Assembly (NCBI RefSeq): GCF_030272615.1
Contig: NW_026729315.1
Coordinates: forward strand, 1 to 64,000
DNA: 64,000 bases
DNA from: Cryptomeria japonica
Taxonomy: Eukaryota; Streptophyta; Pinopsida; Cupressales; Cupressaceae
Reading direction: 5' to 3'
Positions 35,783 through 48,707 of this stretch are shown piece by piece; position 1 is the stretch's first letter, and the number at the start of each line of letters is the position of its first letter. A model generated the notes under the pieces. It saw nothing but the letters and a program-made list of their open reading frames with translations. It was not told the DNA's origin and ran no database searches. The position numbers and the translations under genes were made by a program.

Positions 35783-37550
35783 ATGCCTCCTAGAGTTAGA
35801 GGTCGTGGACATGGTGGTCATATGGGTACTCGACAAAATCCTCATCCTAAGGTTTCAGAAGAGGCTCACCATGAGGAGCAGCAACATGACCAACTTGAGG
35901 AAGGAGCCCAGGGTGGTGATGCAGTCCCACCATTGATTAATGTGCTTCAGGAGCTTCTTCATCATTTGGGACTGAGATAGGAGGAGAATCTGTAGGAGGA
36001 GTCTCATCATTCTAATCGCTAGTTTAGAGTTGAGTATCAGGAGCATGAAAGAGGGTGTTCACATTTTCCTCAGAGGAGAGTTGATGCAGTTCCAGATCAG
36101 GATGTGATTTTAGTAGGTCACATGAGAGATCTTCTTAGGTCTCGACCTCCCATGTTTGATGGAACTAATAGTGGTATGGAGGTAGAGACTTGGCTCTTAG
36201 ATATGGGTAGGTGTTTTACTATGCATTTGTATAGCAGTAACACCAAGACTAGGTGAGCTATCATGCATCTTCATGATTTTGCTTCTACTTGGTGGTGCAT
36301 GGAGGAGTAGAAGCTACATTTGGATATTGTCATAGTATATTAGTAGTTGTTCCTAGAGTGGTTGCATTCTGGTTTCTTATCAGATATTTGGAGGTAGATG
36401 ATTTTCATGATTTGAGGTAGTTAAGTTTGATAGTTGAGTAGTATGAGCATAAGTTATTTGAGCTTAAGCAGTGCACTGGGATAATAGATGACGAGGCTAT
36501 GTTGGTGCAACATTTTGTTAGAGGTCTTAATGACCATATCAGTGGAGGTGTTTGAGACTTTGAACCTAAGACTACTGAGGTATTTGTGGAGATGGCATGC
36601 TTGGTTGAGGAGAATTTGACTTTGTCTTTAGGAGGCATGCCAGGTGTGCAGACGGATAGTGCTCTAGCTTCAAGATCAGTTGTGAGAGGTGCGTAGCCGT
36701 AAGCATCAGGATTTGCTAGGAGTTATCCTCCACCCTCCAAGAGTGGTCAATGATTTCAGAAGAAATATTTCCAGAGTCAGAATGTTTCTCATGGTTCTAG
36801 GTCTTAATCATCTCAACCAATTAGGAATCATAGCAAGAAACGTGATAGGCAGCCCTTCCCTTCGCAGCCAGCACAAAGTTCTCAACAAAATTCTATTAGA
36901 GGTAGTGTTCAGCAATCCAATGCACCCCCAGTTAGTAGAGGAGTATTTTTCTCTTGTTTTCAGTAGGGACATATTGCAGATCTTTGTTCTTGGAGGTCTA
37001 CATAGATTTTTGGTCAGAGGCCAGTTGCTTCAGAGCCCACAATAGGAGATGCAAGGATATCTCATCGTATATTTGCGACAATTGATAACCATTAGGCTAA
37101 ACATCAAGGCACAGTTGTTGACACCACATGTGAGATAGGTGGTATTTATTGCTCAGTATTATTTAATTCTAGTGCTTCAGATTCTTTAATTTATCCATAT
37201 GTAGTAGAGTGATGCAAGCTTCCAATGGCAAAGCAAGATGATAGGTAACAAGTTGAGTTGGCTATGGGTCCAAGGTGGTAGTGCATTCTCTTATGCATAG
37301 GTGTGTATTGGATTTGGGAATATGTTCCACCATAGTGGACCTTCATGTTCTTTCTTTGGGGACTTATGGTGTCATGTTGGGTATGGATTGACTTGAGATA
37401 CATTAGGCTAAGATTGATTGTCATGGTAAGAGGGCGCAAAGTCTTGATGATAGTGGTAAGAATGTGGAGGCTGTAGGTGTGCAACGACCTAATTCTCTTT
37501 GCATGATTTTTGCTATGCAGTTGAAGCATTGCATGCACCAAAGATGTTAG
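35783..37550 (+). pseudogene. gag: G1 gag and protease
   Basis: The first ATG reads MPPRVRGRGHGG, a start typical of gypsy gag in plants. Gag text includes RPPMFDGTNSGMEVETWLLD and FASTWW. A damaged knuckle near 36950 reads CFQ*GHIADLC. The protease near 37150 reads LFNSSASDSLIYP, where the family has DSGAS-like text, so the catalytic Asp is changed to Asn. Many stops and several frameshifts make it a clear pseudogene. Confidence 0.75.
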
Positions 37551-37599
37551 TTGTTTGCAATGAGGGTGAATGAGTTGGATGGGGGAGAGTCATGATGAT

Positions 37600-40250
37600 C
37601 TCTTTCATCACCATTCCATCCTCCAAGAGTTTTTCAGATGTGTTCGCTAGCAAGATTCTAGGTATGCCACCTAAGCATGACATTCATTTTAGACAAACTT
37701 AGTTCCCAAAGTAGAGCCTATATCTAAGGCTCCTTATCGGATGACTACTCAGGAGTTGAGTGAGTTGTGGTTTCAGTTAAAGGATTTTCTAGCTAAGGGA
37801 TTCATTCATCCTAGTGTTTCCCCATGGAGAGCACCTATGTTGTTTGTGAAGAAGAAGGATGGATCTCTTCACCTATGCATAGATTATTGATAGTTGAATA
37901 AGGTGATGGTGAAGAATTGTTATCCTTTGCCAAGGATTGATGACCTCTTTGATCAGATTAAGAATGCTAAGGTATTCTCTAAGATATATCTTAATTTGCG
38001 GTATCACCAGTTATGGATTCATGAGGCAGATATTCATCGTACAACTTTTCATACTCTATATGGTCACTATGAGTTTACAGTGGTACCTTTTGGGCTTACT
38101 AATTCACCCTACATATTCACGAGCTTGATGAATGGAGTATTAAAGTCCTATCTCGATAGGTTTGTACTTTTGTCCCTTGATGATATATTGCTATATTCAA
38201 GGATTGTAGAGGAGCATGAGGAGCATATGAGGTAGGTTTTGCAGTGTCTTCATGACAATTAGTTGTATGCCAATATGGCTAAGTGTGAGTTCTTTTAGTC
38301 AGAGGTTAAGTATCTTGGCCACATTATTTCTGGTGATGGTATCATAGTGGATCTATCTAAGATTCAGGCTATTGTGGATTGGTTGGCACCCACTAATGTG
38401 GGCGAGGTTCATATATTTATGGGCCTTGCAGGTTATTATCATCAGTTTGTTCAGGGATTCTCAAAGATTGCTCACCCTATCACTTCTCTTCAGAAGAAAG
38501 GAAAGAAGCTCATCAATGTAAGGCAGCTTTTAAAATCCTTAAGGAGCGTTTGACTATTGCACCTATTTTAGTAGTGCAAGATCCATTGGAGAATTTATGG
38601 TGTGCATGGAAGCTTCTTTGGAGGGTTTATGAGAATTTCGTTTGTAGGATGGTCATGTGATAGCTTATGAGTCACGTAAACTCAAAGATCATGAGTTGAA
38701 CTATCCCAATCATGATTTAGAGTTAGCAAAAGTTGTGCATTCTTTGGTGAGATGGAGGCATTATCTTTTTGGGTATCGGTTTGAGTTGCTTAGTGATCAT
38801 CATAGCTTACAATATACCTTCACTCAGTTGAACTTGAATGATAGGTAGCAACGGTGGATGCAGTTTCTTTGTGAGATTTCTCACCCTATCACTTCTCTTC
38901 AGAAGAAAGGAAAGAAGCTAATTTGTTCAGATCAATGTGAGGCAGTTTTTCAAATCCTTAAGGAGCATTTAACTAGTGCACCTATTCTAGTAGTGCGAGA
39001 TCCATTAGGAGAATTTATGGTGTGCATGCATGCTTCTTTGGAGGGTTTATGAGAATTTCTTATGTGAGATGGTCATGTGATATCTTATGAGTTGCATAAA
39101 CTCAAATATCATGAGTTGAACTATCCCTCATGATTTACAGTTAGCGACAGTTGTGCATTATTTGGTGAGATGGAGGCATTTTCTTCTTGGGCATTGATTT
39201 TAGTTGCTTAGTGATCATTGCATCTTGCAATATATATTCACTTAGTCAAACTTGAATTCTAGGTAGCGACGATGGATGGAGTTTCTTTATGAGTATGATT
39301 TTGAGGTGAAGTATATTCAGGGTAAGAAGAATGTGGTGGCAGATGCATTGAGTCGCAAGAGGCATGAGGTTTCAACGATGAATCTCAACATAGATTTGAG
39401 GAGTCAGATTCTTAGTGTGCTTCCTTCAGATGCTTGGTACTAGGAGGTTGGTGCAGAAGTTGCTTCAAGGAGAGCTCTTGATGGGAGATTTGCAGGCTAT
39501 TCATTGCAGTCAAATGGTCTTCTTCAATATTTGGGACATATTTATATTCCACCTTCAGACGGACTTCATGTTTTGATCTTGTCAGAGGCACATTGTGCAC
39601 CTTACTTGATACATCCAGGTGTCAAGAAGATGCACATAGATCTACAACAATTGTAATATTGGGCAAGTATGAGGAGAGATATAGCAGATTTTGTGTCTCA
39701 ATGTTTTGAGTGTCAGTGAGTGAAGGTAGAACATCACCATCTCGCAGGTTTATTGCACTTGAAATTGATTCTAGATTGGAAATGGGATATCATATCAATG
39801 GATTTCATTGTTGGATTGCTCATGTCTTCTCATCATCATGATGCTATCATGGTCACTATTGATAGGTTGACTAAGATGGCACACTTTTCTCCTATTTGAT
39901 CTTCCTACAAAGCGACGATAATGGCTCAAGTTTTTATATAAGATATAGTGAGATTGCATGGTATTTCTCATTGAATTATATTAGATCGTGATCCAGTGTT
40001 CACTTCAACATTGTGGACCTATCTTCAACATGATTTAGGAGCTCAATTGAACTTTAGTTTAGCATATCATCCAGATACAAGTGGGAAGACTAGGAGAGTT
40101 AATTAGGTGTTAAAGGATATGCTTCAGATCTATGTCATGGATCAATAGTCTTGTTGGGAGGACTATCTACATTTGGTGGAGTTTTCCTATAATAATGGTT
40201 ACTATAGTTCGATTGGCATGTCTCCTTTTCAAGCTTTGTATGGACAATGA
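37600..40250 (+). pseudogene. pol: G1 reverse transcriptase, RNase H and integrase (5' part)
   Basis: Reverse transcriptase runs from about 37750, with SLDDILLYS where the family has a YxDD or FxDD box. RNase H is present twice because of a tandem duplication (38470-39290). The integrase core begins near 39780 with MDFIVGLL, continues ILDRDPVF and TRRVN, and stops at 40250 where G2 is inserted. Codons such as DY**LNK near 37888 (family DYRQLNK) show C-to-T type nonsense changes. Inactive. Confidence 0.85.
38470..39290 (+). repeat. Tandem duplication of about 410 bp in G1 RNase H
   Basis: The block starting CTCACCCTATCACTTCTCTT at 38470 recurs at 38879. Each copy contains PITSLQKKGKKLI, the RNase H text HELNYP and a LLSDHHSLQY-like motif. 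The copies have drifted by roughly eight to ten per cent by eye and carry separate small indels, so the duplication is old. Confidence 0.85.
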
Positions 40251-41044
40251 TGCAAGAGCTTCCCCGACTTATAGCAATCTTGCATTAACCAAAAACATTT
40301 TCTTTCTGTTTTGCTTTCTGTTTGCAGTTTTAGCTTTTCTTTTTATGTGTCCTGTTTTTGTCTCACCAGATCATGTGGAGTTGGATTCTACTTGAATACT
40401 TGATCATATTTCTTGTTTCCAAACCGCATCACATTTGGATCATTTTTTGGCAAGATATCGCTATCGGTTGCCTTGATAGTTATGTTACCGGTTGGTAGTT
40501 CTTGTTACCGATTGCCTGGACCTATTTTGGTGATCTACCGGAACCCCTTCCAAAGCTTGCAGAGTCTTGGGTGTTAATTCTGATCTTCCTTGGCATGTGG
40601 ATGACCTTTTCCCGCGGTCTACATTTCATCCTTTGGATTTTCCAGAGGAATCTCTTGGCGGAAGTTGACCTTTTTTTATGCGTTCGGTCTTGTTCTTCTG
40701 GTTTTGATCCCTTTTTGGGTCGTCTGGATCCTTTGGATTGATATATAATTGTAATTGCACATTAGAATGTAATAAATAGAAGAATCAAGTAGCGAGATTG
40801 TGCATAGAAGATGGATCCTAAGATTCAAGGTCCCAGTTGTGACCTATTATGTATGTTCTACTAGGCCTGTGAGCCGGTTATGTTGTAACCCGGTTGTTAC
40901 CAATTGGTTGTAATCAAGTTTCATGGAATAAAATAATCTATTCTGCATTGCCTCCATTATATCTCTATGTTTCTGTTGTGTTTACTCTTGCTGACCAGTC
41001 TAGATTGATCTCTTTGAGGTCCCTCCTCACCGGTGACTCCTTCA
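40251..41044 (+). repeat. 5' LTR of G2
   Basis: Starts TGCAAGAGCTTCCCC and ends GGTGACTCCTTCA. Contains several ACCGGT-type words and AATAAA-like signals. Partner of 45699-46475. Confidence 0.88.
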
Positions 41045-41046
41045 AG

Positions 41047-41058
41047 TGGTATCAGAGA
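41047..41058 (+). promoter_or_regulatory. Primer binding site of G2
   Basis: TGGTATCAGAGA follows the LTR by two bases and matches the initiator-Met tRNA site except for the last base. Confidence 0.88.
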
Positions 41059-41129
41059 GAAGTTTTGTTCTAGAGGTTGTGTGTCCTGAAATTTTGTTGT
41101 AGGGTGGTAGATTGTGGATTTGACCTACA

Positions 41130-42180
41130 TCTATAGAGGATTGGCGTGAAGACGAGCTAGGAATGGTGGAGCATGTGGGAATGTAGACCCTTCTGTGATG
41201 GAGATGTTGCAAGGTATAGCATCCCGGTTGGAAGCCGTTGAGATAGCCTAGAGAAGAGGCTGACATATTGAAGATATGAGTGAAGATGAAGGAGAAGAAG
41301 CCTTGACAAAACAAGCAAACCCACCAGTGGTTGATCCAGATGAGGAAAGATTTTTAAGGGTTTTGAGTAGGGTGAATACTAAAGCTTATTTTACCCCACT
41401 GGAATATGATGAGAAGAGATTAAGATGAATTGATGGATTGGATCTCGAAGATGGAGAAGTATTTTGATTTTGAAAGCACTACAGAAGAGAGTAAGGTGAA
41501 ATATGCCTGTACTTAGTTGAAAGGTCATGCATCTCTTTGGTGGGAGCATTTTCAAGTTGATAGGCAGAGAAGAGGTAAACAGAAGATTAAGATATGCGAT
41601 TGGATGATTGCTAAGTTGAAGTTAAAGTTTATGCTAGCTGATTATCAAGTGAATCTATTATAGAAGTTACAGAGTTTGAGATAGAAGGAATCTTGTGTGA
41701 AGGAGTACACCGAAGCATTTTACAAGTTGAATATCAAATCCGGACATGTTGATGATGAAGTTGAAGAATTTGCAAGATATTTGAATGGATTTGTGGATGT
41801 CTATATAAGATGAATTGAGTTTGATCAAATTGGAGAGTGTTGAAGAGGCTTACCAGTATTCCTAAAGGAAAAAGAGAAGTTAAACAAAAGACATGAGCAT
41901 AGGTAGAGAGACAAAGGTGGAAGGTTTAACGGAAAAAGATTTCAAGGAAGAGGCTATACCTGAGGAAGAGGAACCAATATAGATCAGAACAAAGACAAGG
42001 AAGTGAACAAATAAAGTAATTCATACTGAAAGGATGATAGAAATTTCTACCGAAGGAGAGAACCGGATGGTTATCGGAATGAGAATTTCAGAAGACAAGA
42101 CAATGGAACATTCAGAGGAACCTTCTTGAATTGTGGAGGAGAAGGAAATCGTGCATTCAAGTGTAAGAAGATAGAGAATA
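41130..42180 (+). pseudogene. gag: G2 gag
   Basis: Highly degenerate. Phrases such as PSVMEMLQGIASRLEAVEI, NTKAYFTPLEYDEK and a terminal knuckle-like NCGGEGNRAFKCKK are readable across different frames. Stops and frameshifts are dense, more so than in pol. Confidence 0.65.
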
Positions 42181-45100
42181 CCGGAAGAGTAGAAATGGTG
42201 GAAGAAAACCCTACCGGATCAGAAAATAAACTGGAAGATGGAGAACTATTGGTGATGAGGAGAGATTTGTGTCATACTGAAGGAGATGAAGAGCCTTTGC
42301 AAAGAAAGAATCTATTCAAGACCAAATGTAAGGTATCTGGTAAGTGTTGTAAAGTTGTTATTGATAGTGGTAGTTCAGATAATCTTGTTTCAGAAGAGAT
42401 GGTGAATAAGTTGAAATTGGAGAGATTGAAACACCCTAAGCCTTATCAGATAGCATGGATTCAAGATGAACAAAAATTTTTGGTAAGTGAGCAATGTTTG
42501 GTGAAATTGAAAATTGGGAATTATCATGATGAAGTCTTGTGTGCTATTATGGCTATGGATATTTGTCATCTTTTGTTGGGTAGACCTTGGCAATTTGATA
42601 GACAAATAGTACATGATGGGAGGAAGAGTACATACACTATTGTGGCCAATGGGATGAAGCAAACCTTGTTTCCTTTGGAGGAACCTTTGAAGAATGAAGT
42701 CTGTACCAATGCTAGAATATGTTTGGTAGATGGAAAGAAATTCATGGATGGATTGAGACATGAGAATGTGTATTTTTCCTTAATTCCTAAGAAGACTGAG
42801 AAATTGAAAATGGAAGGAGAACACCCAAAAGAGATAAAATATTTGCTAACAGAATGTGAAGACATCATTTTAGATTATGTACCTGATGGATTTCCACCCG
42901 TGAGAAGTATTAGTCATTGCATGGACTTGGTTCCCAAAGCTAGTTTTCCTAACAAAGCCACACATCGGTTAACACCAACAGAGAATGAAGAACTGAATAG
43001 ACAAGTGCAGGAGCTATTGAAGAAAGGTTTCATGAAGGAAAGTCTAATCCCTTGTGCAGTACCAACAGTATAGCACCTAAAAAGAATGGAGAGTGGAGAA
43101 TGTGTACTGATTCTAGAGCAATAAAAAAGATCACAGTGAAATACCAGTTTCCTTTTCCTAGGATGGATGACATAATGGTCTATTTGAATGGAGCAAAATA
43201 CTTTACAAAGAAAGATTTGAAGAGTGGATATTATCAAATCAGGATCAGATAATGTGATGAGTGGAAGACAATATTTAAGACAAATGAAGGACTGTATGAA
43301 TGGTTGGTGATGCCTTTTGGATTGACTAATGCATCGAGTACTTTCATGAGGCTGATGAATGAGGTATTGAATAAATTATTGGGTAAGTTTATTATTGTGT
43401 ATTTGGATGACATTTTGATTTTTAGTAAGACAAAAGAGGAGCATTTGTTGCAATTAAGCCAAGTTTTGCAGAGGTTGAGAGAAGAAAAGTTGTTGATCAA
43501 CATTAAGAAGTGTACTTTCATGAAGGATGATTTAGTCTATTTGGGATTTGTGATATATGAGGATGGTTTGAAGATGAACCCTAATAAAGTGAAAGCAATT
43601 GTTGAATGGACTACACCAGAAAGCATTGGAGAGGTAAGATCATTTCATGGATTGGCTAGTTTTTACCAGAAATTTATCAAAAATTTTAGTTCAGTTTGTA
43701 ACCCTATGACTAAGACCATGAGAGGAGGTCAAAAGGAATTCAAGTGGACCACCAGAGAAAACAAAAGTTTTGAACTATTGAAGTAGAAAGTGGCTGAGTA
43801 GCGTGTGTTGGCTTTATCGAATTTCAATAAAGTATTTCAAGTGGATTGCGATGCAAGTGGAACAACAATAGGAGCAGCCTTGAGCCAAGAAGGGAGAGCA
43901 ATAGATTATTTTAGTGTGAGATTGAATGATGCCCAAAGGAGATATTCAGTGTATGATAAAGAGTTTTATGCCATAGTTAAAACCTTGAAGAAGTGGAGAC
44001 ATTACTTGTTGCCTAAGGAGTTTGTGTTGTATACAGATCATCAAGCTTTGTAGTATTTGAACAGTCAGAGTAAGTTGAATCAGAGACATATGAGATGGGT
44101 AGAATTCTCGCAGAGTCACACCTTTGTGTTGAAGCATAGAAGTGGGAAATCTAACAAAGTTTCTGATACATTGAGTAGGAGAAGGAATTTGCTGACAAAG
44201 ATGAGAGTTATAGTATTAGGATTTGAAGATTCGAAGACCTTATATGATAATGACCTGGATTTTGCAGAACCTTGGAAAGCATGTAGAGAACCATTTATGG
44301 TAGATAGAAGCAAGTTGTTGGATTACTTCATATATGATGAGATGTTATTCAGAGGAGTTGAGTTGTGCATACCTAAGAGTTCTATGAGGGAGAATCTGAT
44401 AAAGGAGAAACACAATGGAGGACTAGCTGGACATTTTCACATTGACAAAATAGTAGCATTGGTGAGTGAATAATACTTTTGGCCCCAAATTCATAAGGAT
44501 AAGGGATATGTGTAGAGTTGTAGAGTTTGTCAAGTTGCAAAGGGTAGTAGTGAGAATGTGGGATTGTATAAACCTTTGACAGTACTGGTAAGACCTTGGG
44601 AGGATATGAGCATGGATTTTGTACTTGGATTACCTAAAAAATCAAGAGGAAATGATTCCATATTTGTGGTAGTGGATAGATTCTTGAAGATGGCTCATTT
44701 CATACCTTGTAAGAAGACATCAGATGCATTGCATGTAGTAGACCTATTTTTCAAGGAAGTGGTGAGGTTACATGGATTACCCAAGAGCATAGTTTTAGAC
44801 AGAGACACTAAGTTTGTTGGCTAGTTTTGGAGAATACTTTGGAAGAAGATGAAGAAACATTTGAAGTTCAGTTCTACTTTTCATCCATAGACTAATGGAT
44901 AAACAGATGTAGTTAACCAGAGTTTGGGAAATTTATTGAGATGTTTAGTGAGAGATAAAAGTGGAAGTTGGGATTTGTTCCTTGCACAAACAAAGTTTGC
45001 CTACAACAATTTAGTGAATAGAAGTACCAAAAGAATACCTTTTGAGATTGTTATCAGAGTGTACCCTAGAGGTATATCAAAATTGAGAGACATTAATAGT

Positions 45101-45660
45101 GTAGACTGAAGAAGTTCAAAAGTAGAAGATTTTGCAGATCACATGACAACCTTGCATATTCAGGTTAAGCAACATTTGGAAGACATGAACAACAAGTATA
45201 AGGAGAAGGCAAATGAGAAGAGGAGACATAAGGAATTTGAAGTTGGCGATGAAGTGATGGTATATCCAAGAAAAGAGAGATTCCCGGTTGGAACATAATA
45301 AATTGCAGATGAAGAAGTTTGGACCTTGCAAGATTTTGAGGAAGTTCAGTTCTGAAAATGCATATGAAGTAGAGTTATCGGATATTCTAAGTATTTCACC
45401 TATGTGTAACATTGCAGATCTTCATGAGTATCATGAGCCAATATTTAGTGAGGATGGTATTGCAGACTTGGAGAAATAGTTGCCTCGGAAGGAACCAAAT
45501 CAGATTTCAAAGAGATTTTGGATAGTAGGATTGAGGGTAGTTCCCAGAGCAGTCAGTATAAGGAGTATCTTGTGAAGTGGAAGGACAGACCAGTTGAAGA
45601 TTCATCTTGGATTTCTCAGGAAGAGGTAGACCGCCTTGGTTTCTCTATGACCCCCGCAAA
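42181..45660 (+). pseudogene. pol: G2 protease, reverse transcriptase, RNase H, integrase and chromodomain-like tail
   Basis: Protease: KVVIDSGSSDNLVSEE and CHLLLGRPW (42350-42600). A frameshift near 43063 enters reverse transcriptase, with [22 protein letters not shown] and the intact box [10 protein letters not shown]. RNase H has VDCDASG and YTDHQAL (Asp residues kept). Integrase: zinc finger near 44380-44550, core Asp in MDFVLGLP and in VLDRDTKF; the catalytic Glu position reads Asp (TDVVNQSLGN). After a frameshift at about 45295, the tail YLVKWKDRPVEDSSW (45570-45615) is chromodomain-like, the mark of chromoviruses. Stops at 43250, 44050, 44470, 44822 and elsewhere disable it. Confidence 0.9.
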
Positions 45661-45698
45661 GTGAGAGGCTCACTTTTTCAGTAACCTTGGATGTCTGA

Positions 45699-46475
45699 TG
45701 CAGGAGTATCCCCGGTTCATAGCAATCTTGCATCAACAAAAAATATTTGCTTTTTGTTTTTCTTTTTATTTGCAATTTCAGCTTTTCTTTCTATGTGTCC
45801 CAGTTTCAACTCACCGGATTTTGTGGAGTTGGATTATACTTGAATACTTGATCATCTTTCTTGTTTCTAGACCGCATCGCATTTGGACCATTTTTTGACA
45901 AGACATCGCTATCGGTTTCCTTGGCAGTTTCTTGTTACCGGTTACCTGGACCTATTTTGGTGATCTTCCAGAACCCCTTTTGAAGCTTGTGGAGCCTTGG
46001 GCATTGATTCTAATGTTCCTTGGCATGTGGCCAACCTTTCTCGCGATCTATGTTTCATCCTTTCTATTTTCTAGAGTAATCTCTGGGCGGAGGCCAACCT
46101 TTTTTTACATGTTAGGTATTGTTCTTCAGGTTTTGATCCCTTTTTGGGCCGATTGGATCCTTTGGATCGATATATATAATTGTAATTGCATATTAGAATG
46201 TAATCAATAGAAGAATAAAGTAGCGAGAATATGAATAGAAGATAGATCCTAAGATTTGAGGTCCCGGTTGTGACCTATTATGTATGTTCTACCAAGCCTA
46301 TGAGTCAGTTATGCTATAACCCAGTTGTTACCGATTGGTTGTAATCAAGTTTCATAGAATAAAACAATCTATTTTGCATTGCCTCCATCATATCTTTGTG
46401 TTTCCATTGTGTTTACTCTTGCTGACCAGTCCGGATTGATCTCTTTGAGGTCCCTCCTCACAGGTGACTGCTTCA
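45699..46475 (+). repeat. 3' LTR of G2
   Basis: Starts TGCAGGAGTATCCCC and ends GGTGACTGCTTCA. No purine tract is evident immediately upstream, where the sequence is pyrimidine-mixed; it may have decayed. Confidence 0.85.
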
Positions 46476-46905
46476 GATGACCTTATTGTACCCCTTTGAT
46501 TTGGGAGTGTTTGGGGGATAGAGTTCTCTTGGGATCAGATATGTTATAGGATATGGAGCAGGAAGTGACTCATATTCATGAGCATTCGGTGATAATGCAG
46601 GATAGACAAAAGAAATATGCAAATGCTCATCATATAGATTGATAGTTTTCAGTGGGCGACAAGGTGTTTTTGAGGGTTCATCCATGAAAGTATCCTATCC
46701 AATATGGAAAAGGCTCTAAGTTGGTACCTCATTTTATTGGACCATTTGAGGTTTTGGAGAGGATTGGTCCTATGGCTTGTCGCCTTGCCTTGCTACCCAG
46801 CTTGTCCCACATCCTTGATGTGTTTCATGTATCATTTTTGAGGTCATACTTTCCTGATCTGACCCATGTTATGGATTGGAATGCCTTGTAGGTAGAGTGT
46901 AATGC
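46476..46905 (+). pseudogene. pol: G1 integrase C-terminal part
   Basis: Reads on from the G2 insertion: IWECLGDRVLLGSD, then after frame changes DKVFLRVHP-like text, YGKGSKLVPHFIGPFEVLE and a LSHILDVFHVSFLRSYFPD-like block, all typical of the gypsy integrase end. It stops abruptly near 46905 without the usual last segment, where an LTR-like sequence begins. Confidence 0.8.
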
Positions 46906-47517
46906 CCCTCCTCGATTCGATTGATGTAATACCCATGATAGGTTCGGCAAGGCCATGAGAGTATACTCAAGAATATGATTAGGATGCTAGGTATTTTAGT
47001 TTCTTAACACGATGCCAGTCATTATGCAGTTTCACGTAATCTGATGGTTGTACAGAAGATGGTGTAGTATTCACCTTTGAGAAAATTCTCATTGCACTTT
47101 GGTAGACTTGATCGGATCTTTATTTTTGAGTGATGGATATGATAGACAGGATTAGATATACATAATGTATAGACACTATTTTGGCTTTTCATATGTATCT
47201 CATTGATGTTCATTGACAAACATTACATGATTTCATGATTCTTGATATTAGTGATTATGTTCATGATCAGCTACGACTTTATGTGGTATAGATGTTTAAC
47301 ATGATGGTAATTGATTTTCTATATGTATTTGTGTCTTAATTGATTGCATAGATGGATAATGTTAGCATTTTGATTTATCATGTGCTTCGATATATTTTAC
47401 TAATCTTGCTTATTATGAAATGAACATACTAACCCTAGTTTGATTTACTTATGATGTGATGTTGCATGTGTCACGTGTTACCGTTTGTATACTATGTGAT
47501 TGTCTATGTGGGGAATC
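46906..47517 (+). repeat. LTR-like fragment, cut by element A
   Basis: Begins TGTAATGCCCCTCC, and 26 bp later TGTAATACCC, both resembling gypsy LTR starts. It is AT-rich and ends where element A's LTR starts at 47518. It could be G1's own 3' LTR or a separate insertion. I could not match it to the 33836-35608 region by eye. Confidence 0.45.
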
Positions 47518-48459
47518 TGTTGGAATCCAAGAACACTAAGAGGGGGGGGGGGTGAATCAGTGTTCTACCAGTGAGATCAATTTTAACCTTATTAACAAAG
47601 TAATTTAGTAACCAGTAACCATAAAAGAATATAACAGTAAGTAGAAGTGATGCCACCACAAGAATGTACACCATAACACAAAGATTTATACATGGAAAAC
47701 CTCAAAGAGGAAAAACCACTGTAGGATTGGTGATCCAGAATATCTATTCACTGGCCAAATGAATATATATTACAATAGGGGTTTGCACATGCAGGAAGAC
47801 CAACAACCTAGATCGCACTACTCATCACAAAAGGAACCTTACTGACTACAAACACCAAATATTAGTTTACAAACAAAATTCTAAACTCGGAGAATGCATC
47901 TGCTATGATGGATGAGTTCCAGTTCAAGCACCGTCTATACCGGTTTCCATTGTGTCCTGCTTTACCGGTAACTTACTTCGCATCCCAAACCTCTAAACCA
48001 ATAACCAAGACCGACTACAAAATATTATATTTGCATTTAGTTGATCAACATTGCTCCCATAATATCACACCGCTATGTATTCCTTCTCTCTATATGTATC
48101 TGAAAAATAACCTAACCAGACTGACTTAAATACCCTTCTCAAACATAAACATGAATGCCTTAAGTCAAATTACAATGATATTACAATTTATTTACATGTC
48201 AGCCTAGACAAAAATAAATACATTAAAATTTGTGACCAATGTCATTGATTGTTTCCATGTAGACCTGTCAGATCAATCTCCTATGTCAGTTTCATATACC
48301 AGTTCCTAGTTTGTCGGTTTCCCTTGTTGTCAAATGACTTGAATACCGGTTGCCGAATCATGAATACCAATGATTACAAGTTTAAATTTCCAACCCAAAA
48401 TGATGTGTGTTGCCATCAATGACAACACAACTAAACCAGATGAGTGTCACTTGCCAACA
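47518..48459 (-). repeat. 3' LTR of element A (942 bp)
   Basis: Plus reading starts TGTTGGAATCCAAGAACACT followed by a run of G, and ends ACTTGCCAACA. The minus-strand LTR start TGTTGGCAAG follows the purine tract. Confidence 0.8.
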
Positions 48460-48475
48460 ATCACCCCCTTTGGCA
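48452..48475 (-). promoter_or_regulatory. Polypurine tract of A in a stem-loop
   Basis: TGCCAA and TTGGCA pair across a 12-nt loop holding AGGGGGTGATTG (minus strand). A further perfect 13-bp inverted repeat, GTTGCCATCAATG (48409-48421) and CATTGATGGCAAC (48474-48486), encloses it. Confidence 0.8.
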
Positions 48476-48707
48476 TTGATGGCAACACTCATGTGAAAAA
48501 AAGGATCGTTGAAGTGCTATCCCGGTTCCTATCAAAAACTGATGACCAAAACTAACCCTGCTCCCCCTGAGCTATACATTTATGACCTTAACATTTTTCA
48601 CCATAACCAGTTCCCCTTTGATATCAATGAAAAAGGCGGGGCAAAAGAATGTGTTTACTGGATCTAGATGTACTTGAATATATTCGGGTAAGCACCCTTC
48701 AAAAATC

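Larger units (their letters stand above)
40251..46475 (+). mobile_element. Ty3/gypsy chromovirus G2 nested in G1 integrase
   Basis: LTRs at 40251-41044 and 45699-46475 flank gag, protease, reverse transcriptase, RNase H, integrase and a chromodomain-like tail. Flanking AATGA (40246-40250) and GATGA (46476-46480) are a target duplication with one mismatch. G1's integrase text resumes in the proper register right after it (TPLIWECLGDRVLLGSD), which confirms the junction. LTRs differ well over ten per cent by eye, so G2 is old. Confidence 0.9.
33836..46905 (+). mobile_element. Chromovirus-like Ty3/gypsy element G1, decayed and split
   Basis: Its 5' LTR ends at about 35608 (TTATCACA), before a primer site. 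Gag, protease, reverse transcriptase, RNase H and integrase follow in order. The integrase is interrupted by G2 (40251-46475) and its end is at 46476-46905. The LTR start at about 33836 is a guess from composition. The coding part is saturated with stops; many replace CGA, CAG, CAA or TGG codons. Confidence 0.75.
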
